This document shows, one piece after another, positions 8,140 through 17,264 of a stretch of DNA of 64,000 nucleotides. This DNA is from JANWXD01 sp035575135 (GTDB lineage Bacteria; Acidobacteriota; Terriglobia; Bryobacterales; Bryobacteraceae): positions 25,227-89,226 of the forward strand of contig DATLYE010000075.1 in the NCBI GenBank assembly GCA_035575135.1, given 5' to 3'. A model generated the notes under the pieces. That model saw only the letters and a program-made list of their open reading frames with translations, did not search any database and was not told the DNA's origin. The first letter of the stretch is position 1. Every line of letters starts with the position of its first letter. Both the position numbers and the translations under genes were made by a program.

Positions 8140-9852
8140 TCAGGTGCGCGCGAGTCCCTTGCCTTCGATGATGGTGATCACCTGGCCCGCCGCGACGCCG
8201 GGGATCTTGTCCACGATCCCGCTCGGCCAGTGCACCTCTATGTCAGCCTTTTCGGCCTTGCCCAGTCCGAAGTGTACCCGCAGGTCGTTCTGGGACAGGT
8301 AGCTGCCGCCGGAGCGCACTTCGTCCATCTGCCGCCGGCCTCCCTCGGGCGTGCAGTACACACGAGCCCCGATCCCGGAGCGGTTCGATTTCACCCCCAC
8401 GGTCTTCACCTTGATCCAGTGGTTCTTGACGGAGCTGTCGCATCGCAGCAGCTGCGGATAGTCGTTGACGCAGTTGACCACGATATCTATGTCGCCGTCG
8501 TTGTCGAAATCGCCGAAGGCGCAGCCCCGGCCCGGGACCTGCTCGAGGATTCCCGGACCCGCTGCGAGCGAGACGTCGTCAAACCGGCCGTTCCCCAGGT
8601 TACGGTACAGCACCTTGCGCTGCCGGTAGCCGGAATCGCCCTCGTCACCCACCTCGGGATAGACATGGCCGTTGGTGGTCAAGATATCGGGCCAGCCGTC
8701 ATTGTCGAAGTCGAAGAAGCCGGCGCCCCATCCCAAAAAACGCGTATTCCGCCCCAGGCCGCTCTGGAAGGTGGCGTCCTCGAAAAAATTCTTGCCGAGA
8801 TTCCGGTACAAGCTCGAGGTGTCGCCTGCAAAGTTCGTCTTGACGATGTCGAACCAGCCGTCGCCGTCGTAGTCCGCCACCGAGACGCCCATCCCGGCCT
8901 GCGTCTTTCCGTCGGGGCCGAAGGCGACGCCGGCCTCGATGCCGATCTCGGTGAAGGTTCCGTCCCGGTCGTTGCGGTAAAGCGCCGAAGAGCTGGAGTC
9001 GTTGGCGACGTAGATATCGGGCCAGCCGTCGTTGTCGAAGTCACACACCACAACTCCCAGACCGTAAGTGCCCGGCGTGTTCAGGATGCCCGCCTTCTCC
9101 GAAACATCGGTAAACGTGCCGTCGCCGTTGTTGTGGAAAAGAATGTTTTTCCCGCCCGGAAGCCCCGGCGGACCGCAGGCCACCATCAAGCCGCGGTACA
9201 GGCAGGGCCCGGTCTCCGGAAGCGGCGCAGTACGCGGATCGAAGTCAATGTAGTTGGCGACGAACAGATCCAGGAAGCCGTCTTTGTCGTAGTCCAGAAA
9301 CGCGCAGCCCGTGTTCCAGCGCCGGATCTTGCCGCCACCCGTGGTGATGCCCGCCTTGCGAGACACGTCGGTGAACTTGCCGTTGCCGTCGTTGTGGTAC
9401 AGCGCGTTTTCGCCCCAGTAGGTGACGAACAGGTCGTCCCAGCCGTCGTTATCATAGTCGCCTACACAGACGCCTTGGCCCCATCCGGTGCGCACCAGGC
9501 CTGCCTCGACCGTCACATCCGTGAAGGTTCCATCGCGGTTGTTTTTGTAAAGTCGGTTGGTCGGCGCCCGATCGGGGGGCCATTTGGCTTCGAAGCGCGT
9601 ACCGTTCACCAGAAAAATATCCAGCCAGCCGTCATTGTCGTAATCAAAGAAGGCCACGCCGCACCCGGTGGTTTCCAGCAAGTACCGGTTGCGCTTTTCG
9701 TCCCCGAAGATCGTCTTGGCGCGCAGTCCCGCCTCGCGCGCGACGTTGACGAACTGCACGGGCAGGGGCTGTCCGCGCACGAGCTGGTCGAAGGTGAACA
9801 CGATGACCGAGCGGCAGAGAGACGCAATAAAATCCCGGCGCGTTCGGCGCAT
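8140..9852 (-). CDS. CRTAC1 family protein: FG-GAP/VCBS repeats with ASPIC/UnbV domain
   Basis: 570 aa. The N-terminus RRTRRDFIASL resembles a Tat signal. From residue 40 to about 460 there are repeated calcium-binding blades with the core DYDNDGW-x-D-I/L-F/Y, alternating with LYxNxxDGTFTDV lines, making a beta-propeller. The last 100 residues are an ASPIC/UnbV domain (NHWIKVKTVG to VHWPSGIVDKI). Likely an exported adhesion or carbohydrate-binding protein of the type abundant in Acidobacteria and Planctomycetes. No ribosome site precedes the ATG: a terminator T-tract abuts it, so it may be leaderless or start elsewhere. Confidence 0.87.
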   Translation of the reverse strand: MRRTRRDFIASLCRSVIVFTFDQLVRGQPLPVQFVNVAREAGLRAKTIFGDEKRNRYLLETTGCGVAFFDYDNDGWLDIFLVNGTRFEAKWPPDRAPTNRLYKNNRDGTFTDVTVEAGLVRTGWGQGVCVGDYDNDGWDDLFVTYWGENALYHNDGNGKFTDVSRKAGITTGGGKIRRWNTGCAFLDYDKDGFLDLFVANYIDFDPRTAPLPETGPCLYRGLMVACGPPGLPGGKNILFHNNGDGTFTDVSEKAGILNTPGTYGLGVVVCDFDNDGWPDIYVANDSSSSALYRNDRDGTFTEIGIEAGVAFGPDGKTQAGMGVSVADYDGDGWFDIVKTNFAGDTSSLYRNLGKNFFEDATFQSGLGRNTRFLGWGAGFFDFDNDGWPDILTTNGHVYPEVGDEGDSGYRQRKVLYRNLGNGRFDDVSLAAGPGILEQVPGRGCAFGDFDNDGDIDIVVNCVNDYPQLLRCDSSVKNHWIKVKTVGVKSNRSGIGARVYCTPEGGRRQMDEVRSGGSYLSQNDLRVHFGLGKAEKADIEVHWPSGIVDKIPGVAAGQVITIIEGKGLART

Positions 9853-9888
9853 GAAAAAAGCGAAGGGCGCCGGAACCTCGGCACCCTT
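9853..9888 (-). terminator. Rho-independent terminator after the TonB receptor gene
   Basis: On the minus strand AAGGGTGCCG pairs with CGGCGCCCTT (9863-9888, one G-U/mismatch position) over a short loop, followed by CGCTTTTTTC. It lies between the receptor stop (9919) and the CRTAC1 start codon (9852), whose ATG follows the T-run directly. Confidence 0.75.
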
Positions 9889-9918
9889 CTTCTTAAGGTA
9901 ACAGGTCTGCTCCGCGCG

Positions 9919-12900
9919 TTAGAAGTCCAGGCGCAACGCGAACTGGATGCGGCGCATGATTCCCAGGCCGCCCGGCGCCAGGCCTCCGATCCGGCCCACA
10001 TCCGGGGACGTGACGTTGGCATTGGGCTGGCCAAGGTTCGTGACATTGAACGTGTTGTAGGTCTCGAAGCGGAAGGTGAGATTGTACTGCTCATTGAGCG
10101 GGAACCGCTTGGCCAGCGCCAGATCCTGGTTGAAGTACCTGGGCCCGCGCAGCGTATTGCGCCCGTAGTTTCCAAACTGGTTGTTGGGCGGGATCAGGAA
10201 CGGACCGCCGAGTCCCCCGACGATCCACTGATCGCGTGTACGCTTGGCCGGATACGGGCTTCCCTGGCCGCGGTCGGGCCGGTTGCCCGGGCCGGCGTTC
10301 GGACGGATGAACCGGGACGGATCCGGGTTGTCGAAGAACGGCGTGAACGGCAGGCCGCCGTAGATGAGCGTGATGCCGTTCAGCTGCCAGTGGCCGAGCA
10401 CGAGATCGAGCCCCTTGCTCCAGTTGTTGCCCCAGCGTTTGCCGCGCCCGAAGGGCAGCTCCCAGAGCTGGTTGATGTTGAACATGTGTTTGCGGTCCCA
10501 GTCGGCCACGCCGCGGCCCAGATCCCGCCGGTAGAGGAATTCGAACGATCCGGCGTCCTGAATCGAACGGCTGAGCGTGTACCAGCCGCTGATCTGATAG
10601 CCGCGTGCGAAGCGCTTGTCGAGCTTGATTTGCAGCGAGTCGTACTGGCTCGTGGCGCAGTTGCAGTAGAAGTCAATCGCCTGCGTCCAGCCGTACGGTT
10701 TGAGGAACCCGAAAAACGGCTTGCGGATGTTCGCATCCGCGATGCCCGGCACGAAAGCCGGTTCGTTCACATTGAAGGCAGGGCCGTCACCCGTGAACAC
10801 GTGCCGCCCCACATTGCCCACGTAGGCGATCTCCGCCGACAGCGTCGGCGTCACCTGGCGCTGCAGCGTGACGTTGTACGCCATCGTGCGCGGCATGCGC
10901 AGGTTCTCCGGACGCGCCTTGCCAGAGACGCCGTCCGGTAAACGGAAACGGCCGTTCGGGCCCGGCTGCGGGAAGGTGGGCGAAGGCGGACCTTGCGCCA
11001 GGCTGAAGATGCTGCTGAACGCGTTGGGCGCCCGCAGGTCCTGAATGGCGAGCACGGGAAGGTTCTGCGTGACGTTGTGACCGAAAATGGAGCCGAACGT
11101 ACCCAAGGCGTAGCTCCAGCCATAGCCCGCCCGGATCACGGTCTTCGGCGTGATCTGATAGGCGACCCCGAGCCGAGGGGCGAAGTTGGTCCACTTCATC
11201 TCCTGGATTCCATGGTCGGAGACGCCGCCCACGCCGAACACGGCGATCTCACCGGTGCTCAGATCGAGCTGCCCGCCTTTACCCGGACCATTCACCTTCT
11301 CTGGGAAGACCTGCTCCCAGCGCAGACCGTAGTTCAGGGTCAGCCTGGGCGTGATGCGCCAGGTGTCCTGCCCGTACCAGAAGAAGCGCTTCTGTCGCTC
11401 CGCCGCATCGGTCGTGGGGCTGACGTAGCGCCGCAGCGTTGTCGCCTGCCCGAGCAGGAACGTAGCCACGCCGAGGCCCTGGACGGTTTCGCCGGCGGCA
11501 GTCACAAACCCGGTGTAACCCGGGCTGAAGGAGACTTCCCCGGCACGGTGTGCGTCGCTCGGTACGCGCAGTTGCATCGCGTAGCGGATATCCGCCCCGA
11601 ACTTGATGCTGTGGTTGCCGCGGATTTTGGTGGTGTTGTTCACCCACTGGAACTGCTGCTCCTCCTGCTGCAACGGGCAGTTGCACTGATTGATGCCCAG
11701 CGCGTAGCCGAAGCGGAAATCACCGTCGCCGCCGATGAAAAACGCCGGCATCCCGGAGGTGAAGATCGGGTCCTGATTCACGCCGGGCACCGAGTTGAGG
11801 TTGGGGATCCCTGCATCGGCCGCGGGAGTCTGCCCCACCCCGTGCGGCAGCACGTTGACCCGGTACCGCATGAACCCGAACCGCCATTCCGTCAGAAATG
11901 TCGGACTGAGGGTGTGGTTGTAGCCCACCGCCAGGCTCTGATTGCGCACCTTGGACTGGCCGGCGAAAAAGATGTTGTCCAGAGCGGGTCCGCCCAGTAG
12001 CTCACCAAATGCGCCCGGAGCGCTCTTGTTAAACTGCGCGAAGCTGTAGCGGCCGAACATGGAGGCGTTGTCGCTGGCGAACCAGTCCACGCGCACGTCG
12101 AACTGCTCGCTGTCGAACTTTTCGGTGCCAGTGGCCGAGAAATTGCGCCGGAATGGCGATCCGCCCGGGTCGCGAGCGTTCGGCAGGGGAAGCTGGTTGA
12201 TCAACCGCAGGGCCTGCGGGCTGAGGCGCGCAGCGGGGATCTTGTTCAGGATGCCTCCGTCTTCGAACGCCAGCCGCCCTTGCCCGGTCACGGGGTCGCC
12301 CGTCAGAGGATCAAAAATCATGTTCCTTTGTAACGGGACCAGACGCCCGGCGGTGGTGCGAACCATCGGCGCTCCGGCGAGCGGTTCCAGGTATTCACTG
12401 AAATCTCCCTGCCGCGCCTTCGCCGTCGGCACCTGTGTCAGCACCGAGGAACCCGTCCGGCGCCGTGTCCCCTGGTAGTCACCGAAAAAGAAGAGCTTGT
12501 CCTTCTTGATGGGTCCCCCGAGCGTGCCACCGAACTGATTCCACTTCACCGGGGGTACGCCCGCTCTTTCGGCGGGGTTGAACGGGTTCTTGGCGAAGAC
12601 CTGGAAGCCGGGCGAGTTGTTGCGCAGATACTCGAACAGCGATCCGTGCAGTTCGTTCGTGCCGGATTTGGTCTGCACGGTCACCATGCCGGAGGTCGCC
12701 AGCCCGAACTCGGCATCGTAATTCTGGGTGATCACTTTGGCTTCGGAAATGGCGTCCATGACCGGGTTAATGACGATGATTCCGAGAATGGGGTCTTGAT
12801 TGTCGGTCCCATCCAGCAGATAGCCCGTGCCGCTGAAATGCTGTCCGCCCACCATGATCTGGGCGCTGCCCTGGGGGTTCTCGCTCGAGGCGTGCTGCCA

Positions 12901-13425
12901 GCCGAGCTTCTGCGAGCCGGGCACGAGCAACAGATAGCTCTGGAAGTTCCGATCCACGTTGGGCAGCTCAGTCAGCTGCCGGGTGCTGAACGTCGTCGCC
13001 ACATCCGCGCGGTCCGACTTCAGCAGCGGCGCCTCAGCCGTCACTTCCACCTGTTCGGTCACGGCGCCCACCTCCAGCCGGATGTCCACACGCGTCGCCG
13101 TGTCCACGCTCACCTGGATGTCGCGGCTGATCGCCTTGCGGAAGCCGGTGGCTTCCACCTCGACCTGATATCGTCCCGGCACGAGCTGGCCGCGGCTGTA
13201 GTTGCCCGCCGCATTCGTCATTGTTTCGAATTTGACGTTCTTGTCGAGATCGGTGATGGTGATCTTCGCATTCGGCACCACCGCTCCCGTCGGGTCGGTT
13301 ACCGTGCCGAAAATGCTCCCGTAGACCGCCTGGCCATAGGCCGGAGCGACCATTCCGGCCAAGACCAAGGCAGCACAGGCCAACGCGGAAATCGCGCGTG
13401 CCGCCCGTTGTACTTTCCCGTACAT
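9919..13425 (-). CDS. TonB-dependent receptor with N-terminal carboxypeptidase-regulatory-like domain (Oar-like)
   Basis: 1168 aa. Signal peptide at 1-32 ending APAYGQ; residues 33-115 form a Cna_B/carboxypeptidase-regulatory domain (FGTVTDPTGAVVPNAKITI); residues 125-250 are a plug domain (TYLLDGTDNQD-like GYLLDGTDNQD, VITQNYDAEFGLATSGMV); the rest is a large outer-membrane barrel ending in an aromatic C-terminus (IQFALRLDF). A GGGGAGG ribosome site precedes the ATG. Such receptors in Solibacter-type bacteria probably take up oligosaccharides or other complex nutrients. There is no SusD partner next to it, so the substrate is unknown. Confidence 0.9.
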   Translation of the reverse strand: MYGKVQRAARAISALACAALVLAGMVAPAYGQAVYGSIFGTVTDPTGAVVPNAKITITDLDKNVKFETMTNAAGNYSRGQLVPGRYQVEVEATGFRKAISRDIQVSVDTATRVDIRLEVGAVTEQVEVTAEAPLLKSDRADVATTFSTRQLTELPNVDRNFQSYLLLVPGSQKLGWQHASSENPQGSAQIMVGGQHFSGTGYLLDGTDNQDPILGIIVINPVMDAISEAKVITQNYDAEFGLATSGMVTVQTKSGTNELHGSLFEYLRNNSPGFQVFAKNPFNPAERAGVPPVKWNQFGGTLGGPIKKDKLFFFGDYQGTRRRTGSSVLTQVPTAKARQGDFSEYLEPLAGAPMVRTTAGRLVPLQRNMIFDPLTGDPVTGQGRLAFEDGGILNKIPAARLSPQALRLINQLPLPNARDPGGSPFRRNFSATGTEKFDSEQFDVRVDWFASDNASMFGRYSFAQFNKSAPGAFGELLGGPALDNIFFAGQSKVRNQSLAVGYNHTLSPTFLTEWRFGFMRYRVNVLPHGVGQTPAADAGIPNLNSVPGVNQDPIFTSGMPAFFIGGDGDFRFGYALGINQCNCPLQQEEQQFQWVNNTTKIRGNHSIKFGADIRYAMQLRVPSDAHRAGEVSFSPGYTGFVTAAGETVQGLGVATFLLGQATTLRRYVSPTTDAAERQKRFFWYGQDTWRITPRLTLNYGLRWEQVFPEKVNGPGKGGQLDLSTGEIAVFGVGGVSDHGIQEMKWTNFAPRLGVAYQITPKTVIRAGYGWSYALGTFGSIFGHNVTQNLPVLAIQDLRAPNAFSSIFSLAQGPPSPTFPQPGPNGRFRLPDGVSGKARPENLRMPRTMAYNVTLQRQVTPTLSAEIAYVGNVGRHVFTGDGPAFNVNEPAFVPGIADANIRKPFFGFLKPYGWTQAIDFYCNCATSQYDSLQIKLDKRFARGYQISGWYTLSRSIQDAGSFEFLYRRDLGRGVADWDRKHMFNINQLWELPFGRGKRWGNNWSKGLDLVLGHWQLNGITLIYGGLPFTPFFDNPDPSRFIRPNAGPGNRPDRGQGSPYPAKRTRDQWIVGGLGGPFLIPPNNQFGNYGRNTLRGPRYFNQDLALAKRFPLNEQYNLTFRFETYNTFNVTNLGQPNANVTSPDVGRIGGLAPGGLGIMRRIQFALRLDF

Positions 13426-13632
13426 TTCGACCTCCCCTTTTAAAGCGATTCTCCCCCTTTGCAGGGTACTGCCTACGCCTTAATGGCGACCGGTTAAACG
13501 GCGCAACCTCAGTCTGCTCCCGTTTCGCCCGGCTGACAAGTCTCCGGGGCGTATGAAACGGTTACGTTTACAAATTTCGCGATTGCAACCACTTGCGACA
13601 TGTGTTACCTTGGGGTTAACGCTGGGAGGGCT

Positions 13633-14856
13633 ATGGCTACCGCCGTTAATCGCGGCGAAGTCCTTCACCAGGTGGCGCGCCTGACGGCGCATCCCCTTTT
13701 TCACGGCGCCGAGTCCCTCTGCAAGCTGCTGCGTTACCTTGCAGAACACAGCATGGAGAACCCCGGTGTACCCCTGAAGGAGTACCAGATCGCCACCGAG
13801 GTTTTCGGCCGTCCGCCCGACTTCGATCCCCGCATTGACTCGATCGTGCGCGTCCAGACGGGGCGGTTGCGCTCCAAACTCGCCGAGTACTACTCGGGAG
13901 ACGGAGCCGAAGACCCGATCGTGCTGGAAATCCCGAAAGGATCCTATTCCCTCACGGTCCATCACCGGGCGGCGCATCGGCCGCAAACCGTGAACGGAAA
14001 TGCACTCAGCCAAGCCCGCCCGGTTCCGCACATGGCGTGGCTGCTGCTCGTGACGGGTTTAGGCGCCGGCCTGCTGGTGGCCTTGTTGATCGCTCCGGCC
14101 GTCGGCTCGCGCTGGCGCAGTTCAGAGGCGCCGGCGCTTGCCCCGGAGCTGCGGCGGTTCTGGGGGACGTTCACCGAGGGACCGGAGCCTCCTCTGGTCG
14201 TCTTCAGCAACGCCGAGTTTGTCGGCCGTCCCGAAACCGGCATGCGCTACTTTGATCCGGCCCGCGACAGCCGTGAGGACATCCTCGACCATTACACCGG
14301 CGTGGGAGAAGTCATGGCCGTGCACGAGCTGGATCGTGTCTTCACCGCTCTGCGCCACCCGGTGCGCGTCAAACGGGGACGGCTGCTGACCTGGGATGAA
14401 GCGCGCAACGTAGATCTGATTTTCATCGGGTCCCCTTCGGAAAACCTCTCGCTGCGGGAACTGCCCAACACCCAGAACTTCGTCTTCGAAGTCTTGAAGA
14501 CCCCGGCGCGCCCCTACGATCTTGCCATTGTCAACCGGAATCCCCGCCCCGGTGAGCGGACCGCTTACTCCGCTTCGAGTTCGCTACCGGTGACGGAGGA
14601 CTACTCGATCGTCTCCCTGCTGCCGGGGCTGGTTCCCGCCCGCAAAGTGCTCGTGCTGGCGGGCACGACGACGCTGGGCACACAAGCGGCCGTCGAGTAC
14701 GTCTGCCGCTCGGTGAAGCTGCAAGAGCTGTTCACGAAACTGAAACTACGTCCCGACGACCGCATCCCTGACTTCGAAGCGGTTCTGCAAGTCAAAATCA
14801 GCGGCGGGGTTCCCGTACAAAGCCGGATCGTCGCGCTGCGTCAAGGTAAGAGCTGA
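13633..14856 (+). CDS. Membrane-anchored protein with DNA-binding-like N-terminal domain
   Basis: 407 aa from ATG 13633, set by GGGAGGG just upstream. Residues 15-110 (LCKLLRYLAEHS, LKEYQIATEVFGRPPDFDPRIDSIVRVQTGRLRSKL, split here) match a domain seen at the N-terminus of many Acidobacteria signalling proteins and resembling a winged helix, ending in a CadC-like GSYSLTV strand. One membrane helix follows at about 135-160 (WLLLVTGLGAGLLVALLIA). The C-terminal 240 residues, presumably periplasmic, are not recognised. Layout recalls CadC/ToxR-type one-component sensors. It is divergent from the TonB receptor and may regulate it. The last 59 bases overlap the convergent TPR gene. Confidence 0.65.
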   Translation: MATAVNRGEVLHQVARLTAHPLFHGAESLCKLLRYLAEHSMENPGVPLKEYQIATEVFGRPPDFDPRIDSIVRVQTGRLRSKLAEYYSGDGAEDPIVLEIPKGSYSLTVHHRAAHRPQTVNGNALSQARPVPHMAWLLLVTGLGAGLLVALLIAPAVGSRWRSSEAPALAPELRRFWGTFTEGPEPPLVVFSNAEFVGRPETGMRYFDPARDSREDILDHYTGVGEVMAVHELDRVFTALRHPVRVKRGRLLTWDEARNVDLIFIGSPSENLSLRELPNTQNFVFEVLKTPARPYDLAIVNRNPRPGERTAYSASSSLPVTEDYSIVSLLPGLVPARKVLVLAGTTTLGTQAAVEYVCRSVKLQELFTKLKLRPDDRIPDFEAVLQVKISGGVPVQSRIVALRQGKS

Positions 14857-16258
14857 CGTCCTGACGTTCCAACTCCCGGGCCCGAGCCAGAAGCTGCCGT
14901 GCTTCGTCCGCCTTGCCGCGTTTCTCCAGCACTTCCGCCAAATAACGGAACGCGCGGTGCCAGTGCGGCGCCGCCCGCACCGCCAGGCGCAGCTGCTCTT
15001 CGGCTTCCTCCAGCCGCCCTGCCTCCAACTTGGCCAGTCCCGTGTTCACGTTAAACATGGCGGCCTGCTCGGATTCGCGCAACTTTTGGATCCGCGCCGC
15101 CTCGGCAAAAGCCGTCTTGCTGCCCTCGAGATCGCCCTGCGCCCGCAGGATCTGGCCCAGCGTGTTATAGGGTCCCGGGGTGTTCGGGTTCAGGCGAATC
15201 GCCTCTTGCAAAGCCGCTTTGGCTTCCTCGAGCCGGCCCAGTTGCCGTAGCGTTGTGCCGAGCATGTAGTGGGCTTCGGCATAGTCCGGGCGTCTCGCAA
15301 TGGCTGCCCGCAACTCCCTGGCGGCTTCCTCAAACTCCCCGGCCTGCCAGTGGGTCACCCCCAGCGTGTAATGAGCCTCTGCCAGCTCGGGGTCCATCGC
15401 AATCGCCTTCCGCAACTCGCGCCTGGCCCCTTCCAGATCGTCTTTCTGCTTGAGGGCGAGGCCGAGGTTGTACTGCGCGGCCGCATCGCCGGGAAAACGC
15501 TCGAGCACCCGGCGGAACTGAGCGATCGCTCGATCCAGCTCGCTTTTCTGCAACCATGCGTAGCCGATGTTCACCAGCGCCGCGGCGTTGTCCGGATCCT
15601 GGCGGAGGATGCGCTCGAATTCGGCAATCCCGTCTTCGGCGCGCCCGGTCTCGACGAGCAAGAAGCCATAGCTGTTGCGGTAGGCCACGTTGTCGGGTTC
15701 GAGTGCGCTAGCCCGCCGGAAAGCATCCCTGGCGCGGTGCAGATCGCCCGACCGCTGCCGGGCCAATCCGAGCGCGTTCCAGGTCTCGGCCCGCTTCGGA
15801 TCGAGGCTCACGGCCTGCTCGAGTTCCGCGGCCGCCTCAGCCGGCTGCGCCGCTTCGAGCAGCGCCACACCCAGCCGGTAGCGGTAGTCGAATACGCCCG
15901 GGGCCAGGCGCACGGCCTCGCGCAGGGATTCCAGCGCCTCCGGCCGGGCGCCCTCCAGCCACAGGGCCGCGCCGAGATGATAGCGCGCGCGGGCGAACTT
16001 CGGATCGAGCGCCACGGCCCTGCGAAACCGCTCGAGCGCCTCCTGCCGCCGCCCCAGCACGGCAAGAAGGAACCCCACCTCGTCCTGAAGCACCGCCGAA
16101 CGGGGCGACAAACGGGCCGCCTGCTCGAATACCGCCAGGGCGCCCGCAGCGTCCCCTTTGGCTTTCAGGGCCTCGCCCTGCCGCCGCAATTCCGCCAGCG
16201 TCTGCGGAGACGCGCAGGCGCACGCTGCCAGAGCAAGCACCATCAGCTTCCCGCGCAT
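14798..16258 (-). CDS. Exported tetratricopeptide-repeat protein (about 12 TPRs)
   Basis: 486 aa. Signal sequence MRGKLMVLALAACACAS; the LAAC/ACAC stretch could be a lipobox. From residue 25 to 460 there are TPR units of 34 residues with the usual A-x4-AxAL-ELDP pattern (for example FARARYHLGAALWLEG and AEAHYTLGVTHWQAG). TPR arrays hold protein partners; no catalytic domain is fused. It is divergent from another TPR gene 40 bases away and shares an intergenic promoter region with it. Confidence 0.88.
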   Translation of the reverse strand: MRGKLMVLALAACACASPQTLAELRRQGEALKAKGDAAGALAVFEQAARLSPRSAVLQDEVGFLLAVLGRRQEALERFRRAVALDPKFARARYHLGAALWLEGARPEALESLREAVRLAPGVFDYRYRLGVALLEAAQPAEAAAELEQAVSLDPKRAETWNALGLARQRSGDLHRARDAFRRASALEPDNVAYRNSYGFLLVETGRAEDGIAEFERILRQDPDNAAALVNIGYAWLQKSELDRAIAQFRRVLERFPGDAAAQYNLGLALKQKDDLEGARRELRKAIAMDPELAEAHYTLGVTHWQAGEFEEAARELRAAIARRPDYAEAHYMLGTTLRQLGRLEEAKAALQEAIRLNPNTPGPYNTLGQILRAQGDLEGSKTAFAEAARIQKLRESEQAAMFNVNTGLAKLEAGRLEEAEEQLRLAVRAAPHWHRAFRYLAEVLEKRGKADEARQLLARARELERQDVSSYLDAARRSGFVREPRR

Positions 16259-16298
16259 GCTTCCGAAACCGTCTCTTGCCCGCCATTATACTGGGCCT

Positions 16299-17261
16299 AT
16301 GGGGCTGGTGATCCTTCTGCTTGCTTTGCAGGCGGATCCGTCCCTGGAACGCTTGCGCGAACTGGTTGCCGCCGGCCGCTTCCAGGAGGCGCAGGGCCTG
16401 CTTCCCTCCCTTGAAAGCGCCTCGGCGGAAGCAGCGCATCTTGCCGGCGTCGTCCATTACAATCTGCGCGAGTACGCGAAGGCCATCGCGGCCCTGGAGC
16501 GGGCCGCCGCACAGGCCCCTTCCGACTCGGCGCTCCACCGGGAGTCCGTGCGGCTGCTCGGATTGGCCTGCTATCTGTCCGGGCGCTATGCGGAGGCCAT
16601 CCCGTGGCTGGAGCGCGTGCGCGCGCAGGGTCCGGCGAGTGTCGAGGTCCTGTACATGCTCGGAAATTCGCGCATCCAGGAGCGCCAGTGGGACCAGGCG
16701 CGGGCCGCCTTCGCGGAAATGTTCGGGGTGCCGCACGGTTCGGCCGCCGCGCACCTCCTCACCGCGCAGATGATGATCCGCCAGCGCTTTGAGGACTTCG
16801 CCGAGCAGGAATTGCAGCGGGCCCTCGAGCTCGATCCGCGCATTCCGGAAGCCCACTATTTACTCGGAATTCTGGCAACCTTCCGCGGCGACACGGAGCG
16901 GGCCATCAAATTACTGGAAAAAGAGATCGCTCTGAACCCGAACTTCGCCATGGCCTACTATAAACTTGGCGATGCTTACTCGCGGCGCGAGGAATGGGAC
17001 AAGGCTGTTCCGCTCCTGCAAAAATCCATCTGGCTGAACCCGACTTACAGCGGCCCGTACATCCTGCTGGGCAAAGCCTACTTGAGAAAGAAGGATCTCG
17101 TCAACGCCGAGGGAACGCTGCGCCGGGCTCTCCAGCTCGATCCGCAGAACTCTTCGGCGCATTACCTGCTCGGCCAGACCCTCGTGCAGGCCGGGCGGAC
17201 GGAGGAGGGCAGAGAGCTCCTGCGGCGCTCCCGCGAACTGAGACAGGAAGCCGAGCCGTGA
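16299..17261 (+). CDS. Exported tetratricopeptide-repeat protein
   Basis: 320 aa from ATG 16299 (MGLVILLLALQADPS), chosen because it opens a short hydrophobic signal. TPR motifs run from about 20 to 310, e.g. AEAHYLLGILATFRG-like PEAHYLLGILATFRG and MAYYKLGDAYSRREEW. No other domain. A TATACT -10-like box sits just before the start. It ends three bases from the stop of the convergent TIM-barrel gene. Function unknown beyond protein binding. Confidence 0.85.
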   Translation: MGLVILLLALQADPSLERLRELVAAGRFQEAQGLLPSLESASAEAAHLAGVVHYNLREYAKAIAALERAAAQAPSDSALHRESVRLLGLACYLSGRYAEAIPWLERVRAQGPASVEVLYMLGNSRIQERQWDQARAAFAEMFGVPHGSAAAHLLTAQMMIRQRFEDFAEQELQRALELDPRIPEAHYLLGILATFRGDTERAIKLLEKEIALNPNFAMAYYKLGDAYSRREEWDKAVPLLQKSIWLNPTYSGPYILLGKAYLRKKDLVNAEGTLRRALQLDPQNSSAHYLLGQTLVQAGRTEEGRELLRRSRELRQEAEP

Positions 17262-17264
17262 CGG

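Noticed and set aside
8230..10941. 903-codon plus-strand frame opposite the CRTAC1 and TonB receptor genes
   Set aside because: Antisense of two clear genes; repeated Val/Asp/His runs mirror the FG-GAP repeats.
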